Part shown: positions 36,104 to 47,990 of the stretch, piece after piece | How positions within the stretch are numbered: the stretch's first letter is position 1 | Layout: each line of letters begins with the position of its first letter | Assembly (NCBI GenBank): GCA_019188255.1 | Contig: JAETXT010000014.1 | Coordinates: 992,001 to 1,056,000, forward strand | Reading direction: 5' to 3' | Origin: Verticillium longisporum | Lineage: Eukaryota; Ascomycota; Sordariomycetes; Glomerellales; Plectosphaerellaceae | Length of the DNA stretch: 64,000 nt | The notes under the pieces: generated by a model | What the model was told of the DNA's origin: nothing | The model's input: the letters and a program-made list of their open reading frames with translations, nothing else | Database searches by the model: none | Made by a program: the position numbers and the translations under genes

Positions 36104-37242
36104 ATGAGCAGCTCGTTGACAGTTGACAATACCAAATCACTGCCATCGCCCGTTGCACAGACACGCCGCCCATCGAATGCCGCGCAATTGTCCTTCGCCA
36201 AGCGCAAAGAGGCGCAGAGGGAGGAACAAGTCACATCTCTGCAGTCGCTCATGAATGGCGGCCACCGGTTAAGCTCGCGGTCCGTTTCGCGCCCGCTACC
36301 CGTCGATCCTACCAAGGAGTCGACAAAGGTCAAATCGCAACCGACACTAGCACAATCGCGGAGCCGGTACTTCGAAGACGCCTTCCAGGCAGGCAGAGAA
36401 GTCAGCTCTACAAAGGACCGCATACGGAGCGAGGCTGTTATCATGGCCGAGGTCTACACAAACGTCATCGTAAGCTGCCCTCCCCGTTCAAATCTGATTT
36501 CTCTCGAATACTCAAGTTCGATCAGGTCGGCGATGAATTCAATTTCATCATGGACCTTTCCCACCAGCTTTCCATCCGATATCAGCGCCCCGTGTCCTCG
36601 ATTGTCGTCACGTTGCAGCACGGCGCGTGTATGCTGTTCGGTGGCAGCTTCGACTCGGCTTACACCCTGTCCATATCTGGACTACCGATCGAGTTTGCGC
36701 CGACAAAGAACAGACGTAATGCGGCCCTGTTACAGAAACACCTGGAAGAGTCTCTAGGCGTCTTGCCGCATCGAGGATACCTACGTTTTGTACCACTATC
36801 AGAAGAGAATGTCGCCTGGGACGGCAAGACAGTCGCAAGCGAGCTGGCAGAGTCTCAAGGACAGGAAGACCAGCACGGTGTGGCCACGATATTGCAGCAG
36901 AAAACCAGCCGGAGACTTAGTGCCAAGGTAAAAGAATCTCAAGTCCGCTCCGCTCCGGCTTTACTGACTAGACAGTCCATGTCTTCACTCAAGTCGGGTT
37001 CCACCAATACCAATAACATACCTGATGGTATTGATATTACAGCAAGTCATGGCATGGGCAGTGGGCCACCAATGCCGCTCATGGCGACGGTATGCGAAGA
37101 AGGCGAGTCGAAGTTGGGTGGCATGACGACTAATGCAGACAATGAGGTGTGCAAGGGTGAGGAGCTGCGGAAGAGCCCCAAGGTGGGAAAGAGGAAGAGC
37201 TTCGTGGCATCATTTTTTGGGCGTTCCAAGCCGGGTGTCTGA
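36104..37242 (+). CDS. MIF / tautomerase-fold domain protein
   Basis: Protein with an internal macrophage-migration-inhibitory-factor-like fold. Exons are 36104-36469 and 36526-37242, 360 residues from MSSSLTVDN; an in-frame ATG at 36041 would add 21 residues. The N-terminal about 110 residues are basic and polar. The MIF-like domain runs from AEVYTNVIVGDEFNFIMDLS through SIVVTLQHGACMLFGGSFDS and KNRRNAALLQKHLEESLGVL to HRGYLRFVPLSEE. MIF tautomerases use an N-terminal proline; here the domain is internal and lacks it, so classical tautomerase activity is unlikely. The C-terminal 120 residues are Ser/Lys-rich and end KRKSFVASFFGRSKPGV. Function in fungi is unknown to me. Confidence 0.75.
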
Positions 37243-39055
37243 CTTTCGACTCCCTCATCATGAGGAAGAAAGCTTCAAAAGTCGGGATCATGCTGGCCCA
37301 TAGCATCATCCGTCTGTCTTGAAAAACGATAGTGAAGCTGTAGAGGAGGTCAGAAAGTCCGCAGCCGGTACCTTACCTTAGTGGAGTGCGGCCAGGGAGT
37401 TGACTTTGCCAGATGACGACACCCGTCGCTTACCTGATCAAAGGCATGAGGATTGGAGTGGAGATTGGAGAGGCAGGTACCTGGAAGATGGCAGTGGCAG
37501 GAGCTCTCGCCAAGTACCTACCTTACGGTACTTGCCTAGGTACCTACTCAGGTGCCGCCTGCCTGTGTTGTTGCAGCACAGTAGCAGCTTCCCGACTGGA
37601 TTGGGATGATTGGGGTGGTCATCCTCTCACGTCGCCAGCTGCCAATTGCCAATTGCTTCACCTCTCAGATCTCATCACACGAGCACCACCGCCCGACCAT
37701 CTCGACGTAGGTACTGAACAAGATATCCTGCCCCGATAAGGAAGCCTCGCGCTCTCAGACCTCACTTTCGCCCTGCACTACAGCCTCGTTCTGAACTTGC
37801 GCGGCGAGAGTCACGAGAAACGGCTAGTCAACAGCCAGCTAGTCAGCGAGCCCACGAAATCGCTGAGCCCCCTTCATCGTCAACCACGGCAGATCTCGAG
37901 CCGCAACCCATCTCTCCGGCCATATTCGAGTCGCAAGCAGGCCTTGTTCGCCAGGCAGGTAGGCGTTCCCACGCCACATCACGTTAGACATGGAGGTGAG
38001 AGGCCGAACCATCTCATTCTCTTGCTTACAATTGGTCCCCGTCACTTCGCGACATCGCTCCCGTCTGCCCTCTTAATCCCCTCCGCCTTTGTATCTCATC
38101 TCCGCTTCCTCCCCTTTCCCATCGAGGATGGCCTTGCTCCGACCCCTTGACGCGCCTTGCGTCCTCTCACGTGCTGCAGTGACTGGGTAGTGCCCTCGCC
38201 AAGATGAAGCCACAGCCTCAGACCCGAGAGTAAGGATCAGAGACAGCACCAGACTCAGCCCAATGGACGGCGCGCCATCGTCACTCGCTCTGCCTGGCCC
38301 CGGTCCTGTCGCCCTGGACTATCGTCAACGTTACGCCGCACTGATCCGCGTGGGCCGGATGACGAGCCCCGATCATTGGGTGCGCCCGCGTCTGGAAGCC
38401 TGTTTGCCGGTCGAACTCTGCCAGTCCCCGTGATGCAATGGCCCGTCAACGACAGGGGTCGTCGTTGAGCTGAGCCACCAAAAACGGCCAAACCGTGCGA
38501 CGGTGAGACGATACCCATGGAATATATCTATCTTGGTAGCCCGGCCATGCTCCTTCCTCCCTGCCTGAGCCCGAGAGCCTGGCACATGGGAGACCGGGCC
38601 CCCCCAAGCGAACAACTCGAAACCGTCAATCTCGGCCGGCCGCGGCACTATGATCCCATGACGAAAGCCCTGCCGACGCCTCGCACTCTGTATCCCATCT
38701 GCGCCTGGCCGCCCATCCCGGCGGTGAGCCTCCATCCATCTCACGGACCAGCGTGACGCCCAGGCAGGGGAGACGCGAACCTGGACCCGCGAGGATAGGT
38801 CGTCTTGTTGCTTCTTCGCCCCCGAAGAACGAGCGCTTCGGCAGTGTGCCGGTTGGAAGCTTGCAAGCCTCTGTGTGCTGTGCTGCGCTGGGCTTCGTCA
38901 GGCCTCAACGGACGTCAATGCACACGCGAAATCGTCTCCAGGTCGCGACCTATCAATAACGACTCGAATGTCCCTTTCGGGTACTGGCCGGTCTACACGG
39001 CGCCCTCACCGCTCACCTGAGTTTGCCACTGAGCCCTTCATCCCACAACTCTACC
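37243..39055. other. 1.8-kb intergenic region
   Basis: It holds the MIF-gene 3' region and the GTR2 promoter. Two motif clusters are present: GGTACCTTACCTTA at 37367-37380 and a strong one at 37513-37553 (AGTACCTACCTTACGG, CCTAGGTACCTACTCAGGT). Frames are short; I see no gene. Confidence 0.5.
37513..37553. repeat. CCTACCTTACGG / CCTAGGTACCTA motif cluster
   Basis: A dense copy of the dispersed intergenic motif with overlapping CCTAGG and GGTACC palindromes. Confidence 0.6.
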
Positions 39056-40388
39056 ATGACTTCATCACCTCCCTACAGCCAGCTCTCGCCCTTCCAAGCG
39101 GACGTTGGTGATGAGCCATCTGTGCAAGAAATAGTCGCTGGAAACAGCAACCACGAAAGTCCAGCAACGCTAACACTGCAGCGTGTCTTTGAACAGAGTC
39201 GCCGAGGCGTCCCCAAGAAGGATGACGCAGACAAGCCTGTCGAGGTGCCCCCAGGGCCGCCAGCCAAGGGCAAGCCGAGACTGCTCCTGATGGGACAGAG
39301 GAGGTGAGGGCTGTGTGCCGCGTGTTTGCCAACCCGAGACTGACCATGCGTAGGAGCGGGAAGTCGTCCATATCCAGTGTCGTCTTTCACAAGCTACCGC
39401 CCAACGAGACACTGTTCCTCGAGTCGACGGCGCGTATACAGAAGGACTCGATGGCGTGAGCACAGGCCTATTCTCTCCCCCACCTGCATATACTGACTGA
39501 CTTGGCAGCTCATTCATGGACTTCCAGGTCTGGGACTTTCCTGGGCAGATCGATATCTTCGAGAACCCAACCTACGACATGGAGGCCATCTTTGGTGAGA
39601 TCGGCGCCCTCATCTGGGTCATTGACGCACAGGATGATTACCTCGAGGCCGTGCAACGCCTCAACACAACGATTCTCAACCTACAGAGGTCATATCCCAA
39701 CATCAACATTGAGGTCTTCATCCACAAGGTCGACGGCCTCTCGGATGACTACAAGCTCGATATCCAGCGTGACATAACCATCCGCATTCAGGACGACCTT
39801 TCGGACCACGGCTTTGAGAACGCTCCCGTCACCTTCCACCTCACATCCATCTACAACCACTCCATCTTTGAGGCCTTCAGCAAGGTCATCCAGAAGCTCA
39901 TCCCCCAGCTCGGTACCCTCGAGGCCATGCTCACCAACCTCTGCCGTACCTGCCGCTTCGAGAAGGCCTATCTCTTCGACGTTCTCTCCAAGATCTACAT
40001 CGCCACTGACTCGGCGGCTGCCGACATGGCCGCTTACGAAATCTGTTCAGATTACATCGACGTCATTATCGACATTACTGATGTGTACGGATCGTGGAAC
40101 CGTTCTGATGCCCAACGCCAGCGCATCGAGGGCGAGCCATGGAACGCAAAGGTCGAGGACCAGGTCGCGTGCAACTGGGCCGAGAGCTGCATGGTCCTGC
40201 ACGACGCCGGACGACCGATTATGCTGCGCGAGGTTGATCGATACCTCGCCCTCGTGGCCATTATGAAGGAGGACTCGTATGACCGCATGCCGCTTGTCAA
40301 TATGAATGTCGAGGCAGTGGTCCAGGGGTTGACAGAGTTTTTTGACATCACGAAGCCCCGCGGCGAAGGACAGGCGCGGCGGATCTAA
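39056..40388 (+). CDS. GTR2: Rag-type GTPase Gtr2 (RagC/D)
   Basis: GTPase of the vacuolar EGO/Ragulator system that, with Gtr1, signals amino-acid sufficiency to TORC1. Exons are 39056-39303, 39354-39455 and 39509-40388, 409 residues. G1 is [10 protein letters not shown] (split by intron 1), G3 is VWDFPGQID and G4 is HKVDG. The C-terminal roadblock-like part follows, including [20 protein letters not shown] and [22 protein letters not shown] with the RRSGKSS loop places it with RagC/Gtr2 rather than RagA/Gtr1. The N-terminal 80 residues are polar and probably disordered. No frame break. It is convergent with APC4, with a 357-nt gap. Confidence 0.95.
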
Positions 40389-40745
40389 GTCTTGTATTTT
40401 CGGGTGTCGCATATGTATTTACGCGTAGAATCAACATTTCGTTTCTTTTTCTCTTGATTTTGGTCAATCCCTTGGTCAATGCCGTGATTCGTCTGAGCCC
40501 CAGCTTTTATGCCACAGTCAACATCTCTGGCCACCCAGACGAACACGCCCCTGCGATGCCCAACATGATGCGTCCTTCTACGCCCGACGATGAGACGCAT
40601 GGCTTTCGCAGTTCCTTTCCCTTCAACCCAGCAGGCACCATCACCCCAGTCGCCGACTACTCCCGACGCCTCTCCCCTTGCGCGTAGGGGTGAAGCGTCG
40701 CGGCGGGATCTGCAGCGGCCGCCGCGACGGCAACCGAACAACCTC
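40389..40745. other. Spacer between convergent GTR2 and APC4
   Basis: 357 nt that should hold both 3' UTRs. I see nothing else. Confidence 0.5.
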
Positions 40746-43555
40746 CTATGCATTGTCCCGCCCAGGCGTGCTCACTTGCTGCTCCTGCTGCTGCTGCTGC
40801 TCGTTCTCCTGCTCCTGCTCCTGCTGTTGCGGCACGGCGGCATCCTTCTCCAGGGCGAAGACGCGCCAGGTCGTCCTGTCACGGCCGAGGAGACAGACGC
40901 GCGGGGGCATGTCGTCTCGGACGTCGCTTCGGGGCTGGACCTCCATGCGAACGGGGACCCAGGGGGAGCCGCCGCCGCCGCCGCTGCCTTCGGGAAGGGT
41001 GAAGGACGTGAATCCGTGCGCGGCGGAGAGAGGCTCGGGCTCAGGGAGGGACTCTTCGGTGTAGGGGGCGTACTTTGTCTCGGGCGTCTGGATGGGGAGC
41101 TGCATGATGAGGAGTTTCTTGTCTGTGATAGGGCGTCAGCACTGTTCCTTCTCGACGTGGTCGGTGGTTTGAACATGCCGGTGGTCCTGAGCAGCAGGAC
41201 GAGGGTCTCGTGGCCGAGGAACTTGATGTCGGTGATTTTGTGGTCGCCGAGACGCAGGGCGGCGCATGTCTTTGACGTCGTGGTGCTGATGCCGTTGATG
41301 ATGCGAACGGTGGTGCGGAAGATGTACACTAGAGCTTCGTCAGAGTCTGCGATACCCGTGGGTGACGACAAAACGGCACGGCCGATAAACTTACGCTCGT
41401 CTTCTTTGCCCTCCTGGATTGCTGCCACAAAAGTCGACGCGTGGTCCTCTAGGTCGTTCTGGGAGGGAAAAAAAAGTCATGTTAGCAAAGGCGAGCAGGC
41501 GGCAACACAACGACCAAACATACCCCGTTGACAATTGGCCCCATGACGCAGTCGATCCTAGACATTTTGCTGCCCATAACGATCCTTGTGGGCTGTCCGA
41601 ACCTGACGCTCCGCTTCTGGGCCTCGGCAATGTCCTTGAAGATGCCGTCGGCGCGGTCCTCGAGGTACGCCACAAGAAAGGCGAGCTGCGGCAGCGCCTT
41701 CATGTAGGGCTGGCCATCTTCCTGCCGGGCAATCTGCGCATCGACAGCGTCGAGCAGCGCGGGCTCGTTCTGGACAAACTTCCAGTCGGCCTCGCGCTCG
41801 TCCTCGGCCACGGGCTCGAAGAAGAGCGCCATGGGGCTGCGCAGCAGATAACGCTGGATGTACGCGAGCACTTTTCCATTCTCCAGCCCGGCCTCCTTCT
41901 CGTTGAGCTCCTCGGTGGCCGAGCTCGACGACGCGAGCCGGTCGATCTGGAAGCGCAGCCAGCCGGAGAAGGCGGTGAAGAGGTCGAGCTCCTCCATGAC
42001 GTGTAGCAGGACGCGGTGGGCGGCGAGACGCAGACAGGCGACGACGTCCATGGCGCGGGCGACCTGCGCGGCGGAGAAGCCAATGTCGTCACGGGCATCG
42101 TGGAACTGGGCGAGGCCGCGGAGGCGGCTGAGGATGACGGCGCAGCGCTCGAGGGCCGGGAGGAGGTTCTCGTGGACGAGCGCGCGGAGGGCCTCGAGAC
42201 CCGAAATGGCGGCCTTGTCCCAGCGTTTGTGGCCCTAGTCTGGGTCAGCGTCACGGGGCTGGATTTGGGGGGAGGTTCGAGGTTCATGAGGCGGGTGGGC
42301 TTACGCGCTCGGCCAGCTGGTCCACGAGCCATTCCTTGACGACCTCGTGGGTGTGGCCAGTCACGACAGTATGGAAGAGAGCCTGGACAATGTCGGTCGG
42401 CCCACGCTCGGCGCCCTGTAGATCCTCCTGAATACTGCGTAGGAACTTGCTGGGGAGTTCTCGCGTGTTGTTGTACTCTACCGTGGCGTGGAGCTGCGAC
42501 TGCTTCACGTATCGGAGCAGCTTCTGAAGAGTGGTCAACTTGGACGCGAGGAGGGCGAGGTTGATCGGAGAGTAAGGGACAAACGGTAAGTCCATGGGAA
42601 CCAGGTAGACGGCGCGGTCATCGTCGGCAGGATGCTTCAGGATGAGACAGTGGGTGGACGCTGACGGATGGGCGGCATGGTGGATGAGCTGCAGAACGCC
42701 TGGCTTGTACATGGAGCTCGGCAGCGTATATCGAAAATCACCAATGACGAACGAGTCATAGATGCTGAGGTGCAGACGTCCGTCACTGGTGCCGACGACC
42801 ATGACAAAGACCTCATCGCTCTCGGCCGTGTTGAAAGGCCGAAAGAGGAAATCGATGCCAGTCCGCAGGGTGAAGACCATGGCATCCTCGCTGTCGAGTG
42901 GTAAGCCGCGTGCTCCTAGGCAGTCAAGAGGGCCCGGAATCGACGTACCCTTCGCCGGCACTGGCGCTCGGCAGAGGACTCAGCTTGGGCAGCGACGACT
43001 CGACATCAAGAAACGTCAGCTCGCGCGGCAGATCCAGTTCTGGTGGGTTGCCTGCTGTTTGCAGCTCTTCGGCGAGGGCGTGGCGCCACGAGGCGGTATC
43101 GGCCTCCTTGAGAACACTGTCTGTCTTGGAGACGCTGTTGCACGCCCAGCCAATGTGGGTGATGCCGGCAGACTGGTCCTCGGTGACGCGAATATGATGG
43201 GCCGCCTTGTTGTTCTCGAGACCCATCAGTCTCACGTGGCCATCGCTCCAGCCGACGGCGAGAAATTGACCTTGTCCACGGTCAGCAGCTTGCCTGTCAG
43301 CTCCGAGGATCGGGATGCCATACCGTCAGGTTTCCACTTGAGAGCGAGGGGCTCTGGGGCTGTCGTGCCTGGGCGGGAGTATTGGTGGATCTTGGAGACG
43401 ACCTGGTCCCTTGGACGGTAGATGAGGAGATTCCGGGCGGCGGCATCCCAGGTGACGGACAGGTCGACGGCGGGATTGCTCTTGGGTAAGCCATCGGGCA
43501 CGCGATGATCGAACTTGGTCTCGCTGATGAGACGTAGGGGCTGGGGTTCAGCCAT
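40746..43555 (-). CDS. APC4: Anaphase-promoting complex subunit 4
   Basis: Scaffold subunit of the APC/C ubiquitin ligase, acting in the nucleus in mitosis. Exons on the minus strand are 43555-43324, 43270-42949, 42890-42305, 42234-41524, 41458-41179 and 41122-40746, 835 residues. The N-terminal WD40-like domain includes LKWKPDG|QFLAVGWSDGHVRLMG, split by intron 1. The long helical APC4 domain includes GHKRWDKAAISGLEALRALV and WLRFQIDRLAS. The last intron fits only with a GC donor (GCATGT), joining RTT-D-KKLLIMQLPIQ in phase. A 48-nt in-frame stretch 41394-41347 with GTAAGT...GCAG could be a further intron. The tail is Gln/Glu-rich (QQQEQEQENEQQQQQEQQ). No frame breaks are needed. Confidence 0.85.
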
Positions 43556-44161
43556 GGGTGGTGGTTGAGATGGGGGACCGCAGCAACGCGCCAAGCAGCA
43601 TTGTTGCTTTTGATATGACGGATAGCAGTATCACTCAGTTGCCGTCCGAGCAACCCCTGATAGAACGAGAATCCGGACGCGAGAAGAGGTTCGGCCAAGG
43701 ATGGCAGTTCAGCAGAGGGCGTATCCGAAACCTTGAAGTAGACGGGGTTGCCCGAGGAAGGTAGGTAAGGTAGGTAGGTACCTGGATTGGTGGTGTAGGT
43801 ATTCAGTGAGCAGCTGCCCCACAATGAAGCTGGACAGACTGATTGGTGGTGGGCGCCCCCCAAGACATTCAACTGACAAGGCCCCCACTACCACCAGCAA
43901 GTCCAGATTGGAATGTCGAACAGTATTCCAGAACAATCGTCGAGGGAACCTGCCGGGACAGTGTACATCTCATGAGGGATGCCGAAAAATTACTCGATTC
44001 CCCCAACCTGTTGGATCAGGCGGGACATGTGGCCCCTTGCAGCACAGGCATACGCAGTCAGTCACAAGGCGCCCGCGAGACAGAGTAGAACAATGACAAG
44101 CTTGTATTCCATCAAGCTGGGCCCAGAAGATACAAGACAAAATCGACACTCGCCTGCCATG
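43556..44161. other. Spacer with APC4 promoter
   Basis: 606 nt. A GGTAGGTAAGGTAGGTAGGTACC motif lies at 43760-43782, about 205 nt before the APC4 start. The rest includes the 3' end of the zinc-cluster gene. I see no gene. Confidence 0.5.
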
Positions 44162-45586
44162 TCACACTTCCTTCGTATCACCAAGGTAAACACACCACAG
44201 AACGACGGCATACGGGCTTAGAAAGCCAAACATGTCTGCCCAAGACATGCGTTCCGCGTCACGCCTCCAGACATCGCGCAGTGCCTCGCCGATGGCGCGC
44301 ACTGAACCAAACCGCATGTCATTGAAGATGCCCGAGACCATGTCAGACACGCCGGCCCTGCGCTTACTTGTTTGCGCGTGGGCGCCGGCAACATAGAGCG
44401 GGAAGATGACGCAGTGATAAATGTGGGAAGACGGGTGGACCTCAAACAGCCCGTCGAGACACGGTTCGACGTGTTGCTGCACAAGCGCATGGCATGTCGG
44501 CAGTCCGCAGATAACGCGGTAGAGGTAGATCAGTGCCGTCCGTTGGAAGGCGCGCACGAGCTTGAATGCCTCGACGGCCTCGATTTCGCCCTGGCCAAGG
44601 GGTAGTGGCTCCCCGGCATCCGGGTCCGATCCGAGATCCTCCGTCGTCAGTGGCGCGTACACGGGCTGCAAGCTGGCCTCGAAAGCCCGAATGCGATCAA
44701 CCGAGAGGCTTTCGGCGCCAGTCCTGACGGCCTCGTGGTAGGTGGCGAGCGTCGCCATATCGTGGAAGACGGCTGCTAGAGAGCACCGGCCCTTGGCGTC
44801 TCTGCCCCACCAGACGGAGCCCTTGTCGATGACATCCCAAACGTGAGGTGCAAACCCGGGGGTCCGCTGCTGCAGGAGGGCCGTTGTCAGATCGGCCGAG
44901 GCAAACTCAGACAACAACATGTCCATCGACTCCTGCCCCTTGCCGACGACCTTGGTCAGGCCGCCGAGCTGGTCGAGGATGGCGAGCACACCGACATGGT
45001 GCTTCATGGTGGCTGAGGTGGCCGATCCCTCGACGAGGCCGTCATGCAGGTAGAGCAGGAGCACGGCGAACAGCAGCGTAGGCAGCATGTCGTTGTTGTC
45101 CTTGCAGCAGCCACCGACCTGTGTGCGCAGAACCTGCAGACACTCGGAGCGGGTCGGCGTGATGAGCTCGGCGCCGCCGCCGTCCTGGAGGTAGCGATGA
45201 GAGGCAGCAAAGACGCACATGGAGAGCAGCACGACACGGTGCTGCATGGCAACAGGTGTAGGCGGGGCGCACGGGTTGGGGACGGTCGTCAAGAGGGGCC
45301 AGACGCGGCCCTGGAAATACCCAAGGGCGCGCTGCTCGTCATTGGCGAGGGGCGGTTCGATTTTGAGACACGGCGAGCGGCGTGCGGCCGAAGCAGCCAT
45401 CTCGGCCAGAGGTTGAGACAGATTGACGCTCGGCCGGGTGCTCCATCGGATGAGCTGCGCATTGTAGTCGCATGACGCGCCATCGAGGAGGCAGCGTCGG
45501 CATGCGGGTTTCGTGAGATCGCATCGGACACGACGTTTCTTGCAAGGCCAGCAAGAGCCCGGGACGACGCGCACTCGTCGCGACAT
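44162..45586 (-). CDS. Zn(II)2Cys6 transcription factor
   Basis: Fungal binuclear zinc-cluster regulator, presumably nuclear. It is a single exon of 474 residues. The DNA-binding domain is at residues 12-39, CWPCKKRRVRCDLTKPAC then RRCLLDGASC, with spacing C-x2-C-x6-C-x6-C-x2-C-x6-C. No clear coiled-coil linker follows. The rest is helical and matches the fungal-specific regulatory region in style (VVLLSMCVFAASHRYL, TLLFAVLLLYLHDGLVEG). The gene lies next to the aldehyde dehydrogenase and permease on the same strand, so it is a candidate local regulator of the amine gene group; this is inference from position. Confidence 0.88.
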   Translation of the reverse strand: MSRRVRVVPGSCWPCKKRRVRCDLTKPACRRCLLDGASCDYNAQLIRWSTRPSVNLSQPLAEMAASAARRSPCLKIEPPLANDEQRALGYFQGRVWPLLTTVPNPCAPPTPVAMQHRVVLLSMCVFAASHRYLQDGGGAELITPTRSECLQVLRTQVGGCCKDNNDMLPTLLFAVLLLYLHDGLVEGSATSATMKHHVGVLAILDQLGGLTKVVGKGQESMDMLLSEFASADLTTALLQQRTPGFAPHVWDVIDKGSVWWGRDAKGRCSLAAVFHDMATLATYHEAVRTGAESLSVDRIRAFEASLQPVYAPLTTEDLGSDPDAGEPLPLGQGEIEAVEAFKLVRAFQRTALIYLYRVICGLPTCHALVQQHVEPCLDGLFEVHPSSHIYHCVIFPLYVAGAHAQTSKRRAGVSDMVSGIFNDMRFGSVRAIGEALRDVWRRDAERMSWADMFGFLSPYAVVLWCVYLGDTKEV

Positions 45587-46419
45587 GCTACGAAGATTGA
45601 CGTTCGAGAAGGGGTCGGTCGATGAAGCCGATTAGCGGCGGGCGGACACCCAATTCTGTAAATGATACTCAAAGACACGGGTATCGGAGAAGACCATGAC
45701 TAGGTGGGCTCGAGTCGGGGCGAGTGGCCCGAAGGGTTCAAGTTGCTGAGAGGGGACGCCAAACGGCAGGCGATGGGGGAGGAGGGAATATGGAACTCGA
45801 TGGCTGGCTGGTAACGAGGTGGTGATGGTGATGGAGGAGAACAGAACGGTTGGTGTTGACAGCTAGAGAGGGGGAGAATGGTGTCGGGGTTTCACAGTAT
45901 TCTAGCGCCGATAGCGATGGCGAGATGCCTACACCTACCTAGGGCACCCTACTAGTTGCTTAGGGTATCACCTACCTAGGCAGGTACGTGTCAGCACCAC
46001 TTGCGCTCCGCCCAAGGAACATCACAGTCTTGGGTGCCTCCTACCATTTCACTTGACTCGGATCTTCCGGTACCTCCTGACAGGTAGATGCGTTGGCGAG
46101 GACGGTCTTGCCCTTGTGAGACCCCGTTCTTCCCTCGCTGCCATCTTATCGTCGAGCCTGAGATCAGGTGATCTGGTCTTCAAGCGTCTCTTTTGACCAC
46201 TGTTTACATTTTGTACCATGCTCTGCTCGACTCGCCACCACGTCTCACGATATCACGCGCTCGCTTGTGCCAGATCTGAACAACTCAGTGACAGTAGTCT
46301 CGACCTGTTTGTTCACCGCAAGGAGATCATGTGACAGGCAACGAAGAAGAATGGTCAATTTTCATCCGTAAAGTCCAGCAGCACGTCAGCCCGTACACAT
46401 GAACAACTAACAATCAGCA
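45587..46419. other. Promoter region of zinc-cluster gene
   Basis: 833 nt. Dense CCTACACCTACCTAGGG...CACCTACCTAGGCAGGTACG motifs lie at 45929-45988. I see no gene. Confidence 0.5.
45929..45988. repeat. CCTACCTAGG motif cluster
   Basis: Two copies of CACCTACCTAGG separated by 30 nt, plus GGCAGGTACG, upstream of the zinc-cluster gene. Confidence 0.6.
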
Positions 46420-47990
46420 TCACAGCTTCGACGGCACTGTCATGTTCACGTGGACGGCCTTGATGTTCGAGTACGCTGCGAGCCCCGCCTCGCCCAACTC
46501 CCGCCCAATGCCACTCTGCTTGACACCGCCAAAAGGAACACGCCAGTCACTGTCGTTGCTCGAGTTGATCCAAACCATGCCGGCCTCGATCCGCCTCGCT
46601 ACACGGTGCGCTCGCGTCAGATCCCTCGTAAAGACGGCGCTGCCGAGCCCGTACTGTGTATCGTTGGCAAGCTTGAGTGCCTCTTCTTCCGTCTTGAATG
46701 TCGAAATGAGCACAAATGGCCCAAACACCTCTTCCTGGAAGATCCGCATCTGAGGTGTCACCCCGTGAAGACGGTCGGCTGCACGAAAAGCCGGATCCGA
46801 CGCCCTTCACAGGCTCGCCACCCATTTCGAGCTTGGCACCCTCGCTGGTGCCGATGCCAGCATACTCTAGCACCCTGTCGTACTGCGCCCTCGTTACCTG
46901 AGGACCCTGGAACGTCTCTTCGTCGAACGGGTCGCCTACTCGCGAAACAGTCTTGACCTGTTCTCGGAACGCAGCCAAAAACTTGGAGTATATGCCCTCC
47001 TGCACAAGAATCCGCGACGTCGCTGTGCAAATTTGGCCCTGATTCGACATGATGCCAATGTGCGACCATTCAACGGCATTCTCCAGGTCGGCATCATCGA
47101 ACACAATGAGTGGGCTCTTGCCGCCAGTCTCCAGTGTGATATTCTTCAGGTTCGCGCTCGCCATCTTCATAATGTGCTTGGCGGTCGCAGTTGATCCCGT
47201 GAAGGCTATCTTGTCGACATCCAGGTGGCTCGCCAGGGCTGCGCCGGCAACAGGACCCGTGCCGTTCACAATGTTGATGACACCTGGTGGGAAACCAGCC
47301 TGCGCCACTAGGCTTGCGAGGAACAGAATCGACAGAGGTGTCTGCTCGGCGGGCTTCAGAATGACCGTGTTGCCACAAGCCAGCGCAGGGCCTAGCTTCC
47401 ACGCTGCCATGGAAAGGGGATAGTTCCACGGGATGATCTGCCCACATACGCCGACGGGCTCACGGACAGTGTAAGCAAACTTGGCCGGCGTAGTGTCGAT
47501 AACTTGGCCGAACACCTTGTCTGCGTACCCAGCGTAGTAACGAAGTGTGCCTACGGTTTCGGCCAGATCCTCGTTCAGCGCGGTTGCGTACGGTTTGCCG
47601 TTGTCCCACGCTTCAATGGTCGCCAGCGTTTCGCGGTGCTCGTGGATGAGGTCGGCGAGACGGTTCATCAATTGGCCGCGGTCGGTGCCAGGAAGATCGC
47701 GCCAGCTTGGGTCATTGAGGGCCTTGCGGGCTGCCTTGACGGCCTTGTCAACATCTTCTTCCGAAGCGGCTTGTACTGATGCGATCGGCTTCTCGTTGCT
47801 TTGGCAAGTCAGTAAAGGAGCCTCGAAAAATCAGACGAATATAATCCCTTGGTACGTACGTAGGGTTGATGCTTGTGATCTTGCTGCCGTCTGATGACGC
47901 ATGCCAGTCGTTATTGATGAACAGGCCGAGCGGTTGGGTGTATACCCGCTTGTTCGGCGCTGTAAGCTCAATCTTCAAGTCTGTCGCCAT
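46420..47990 (-). CDS. NAD(P)-dependent aldehyde dehydrogenase, PTS1 (SKL) terminus
   Basis: Oxidises an aldehyde to its acid. Exons are 47990-47860 and 47798-46420, about 503 residues. Family landmarks are IIPWNYPLSM, FTGSTATAKHIM (cofactor loop), LETGGKSP (catalytic Glu), NQGQICTATSR (catalytic Cys) and EEVFGPFV. The last residues are TVPSKL, a canonical peroxisomal PTS1. Two one-base losses, at AAAA 46786-46789 and CCCC 46761-46764 (plus strand), shift the frame around GSGF-FVQPTVFTG-VTPQM and are probably errors; both lie upstream of the SKL codons, which are read in the same frame as the EEVFGPFV block. Its place between the permease and the zinc-cluster gene, close to the amine oxidase, suggests it acts on the aldehyde made by that oxidase. 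Confidence 0.92.
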
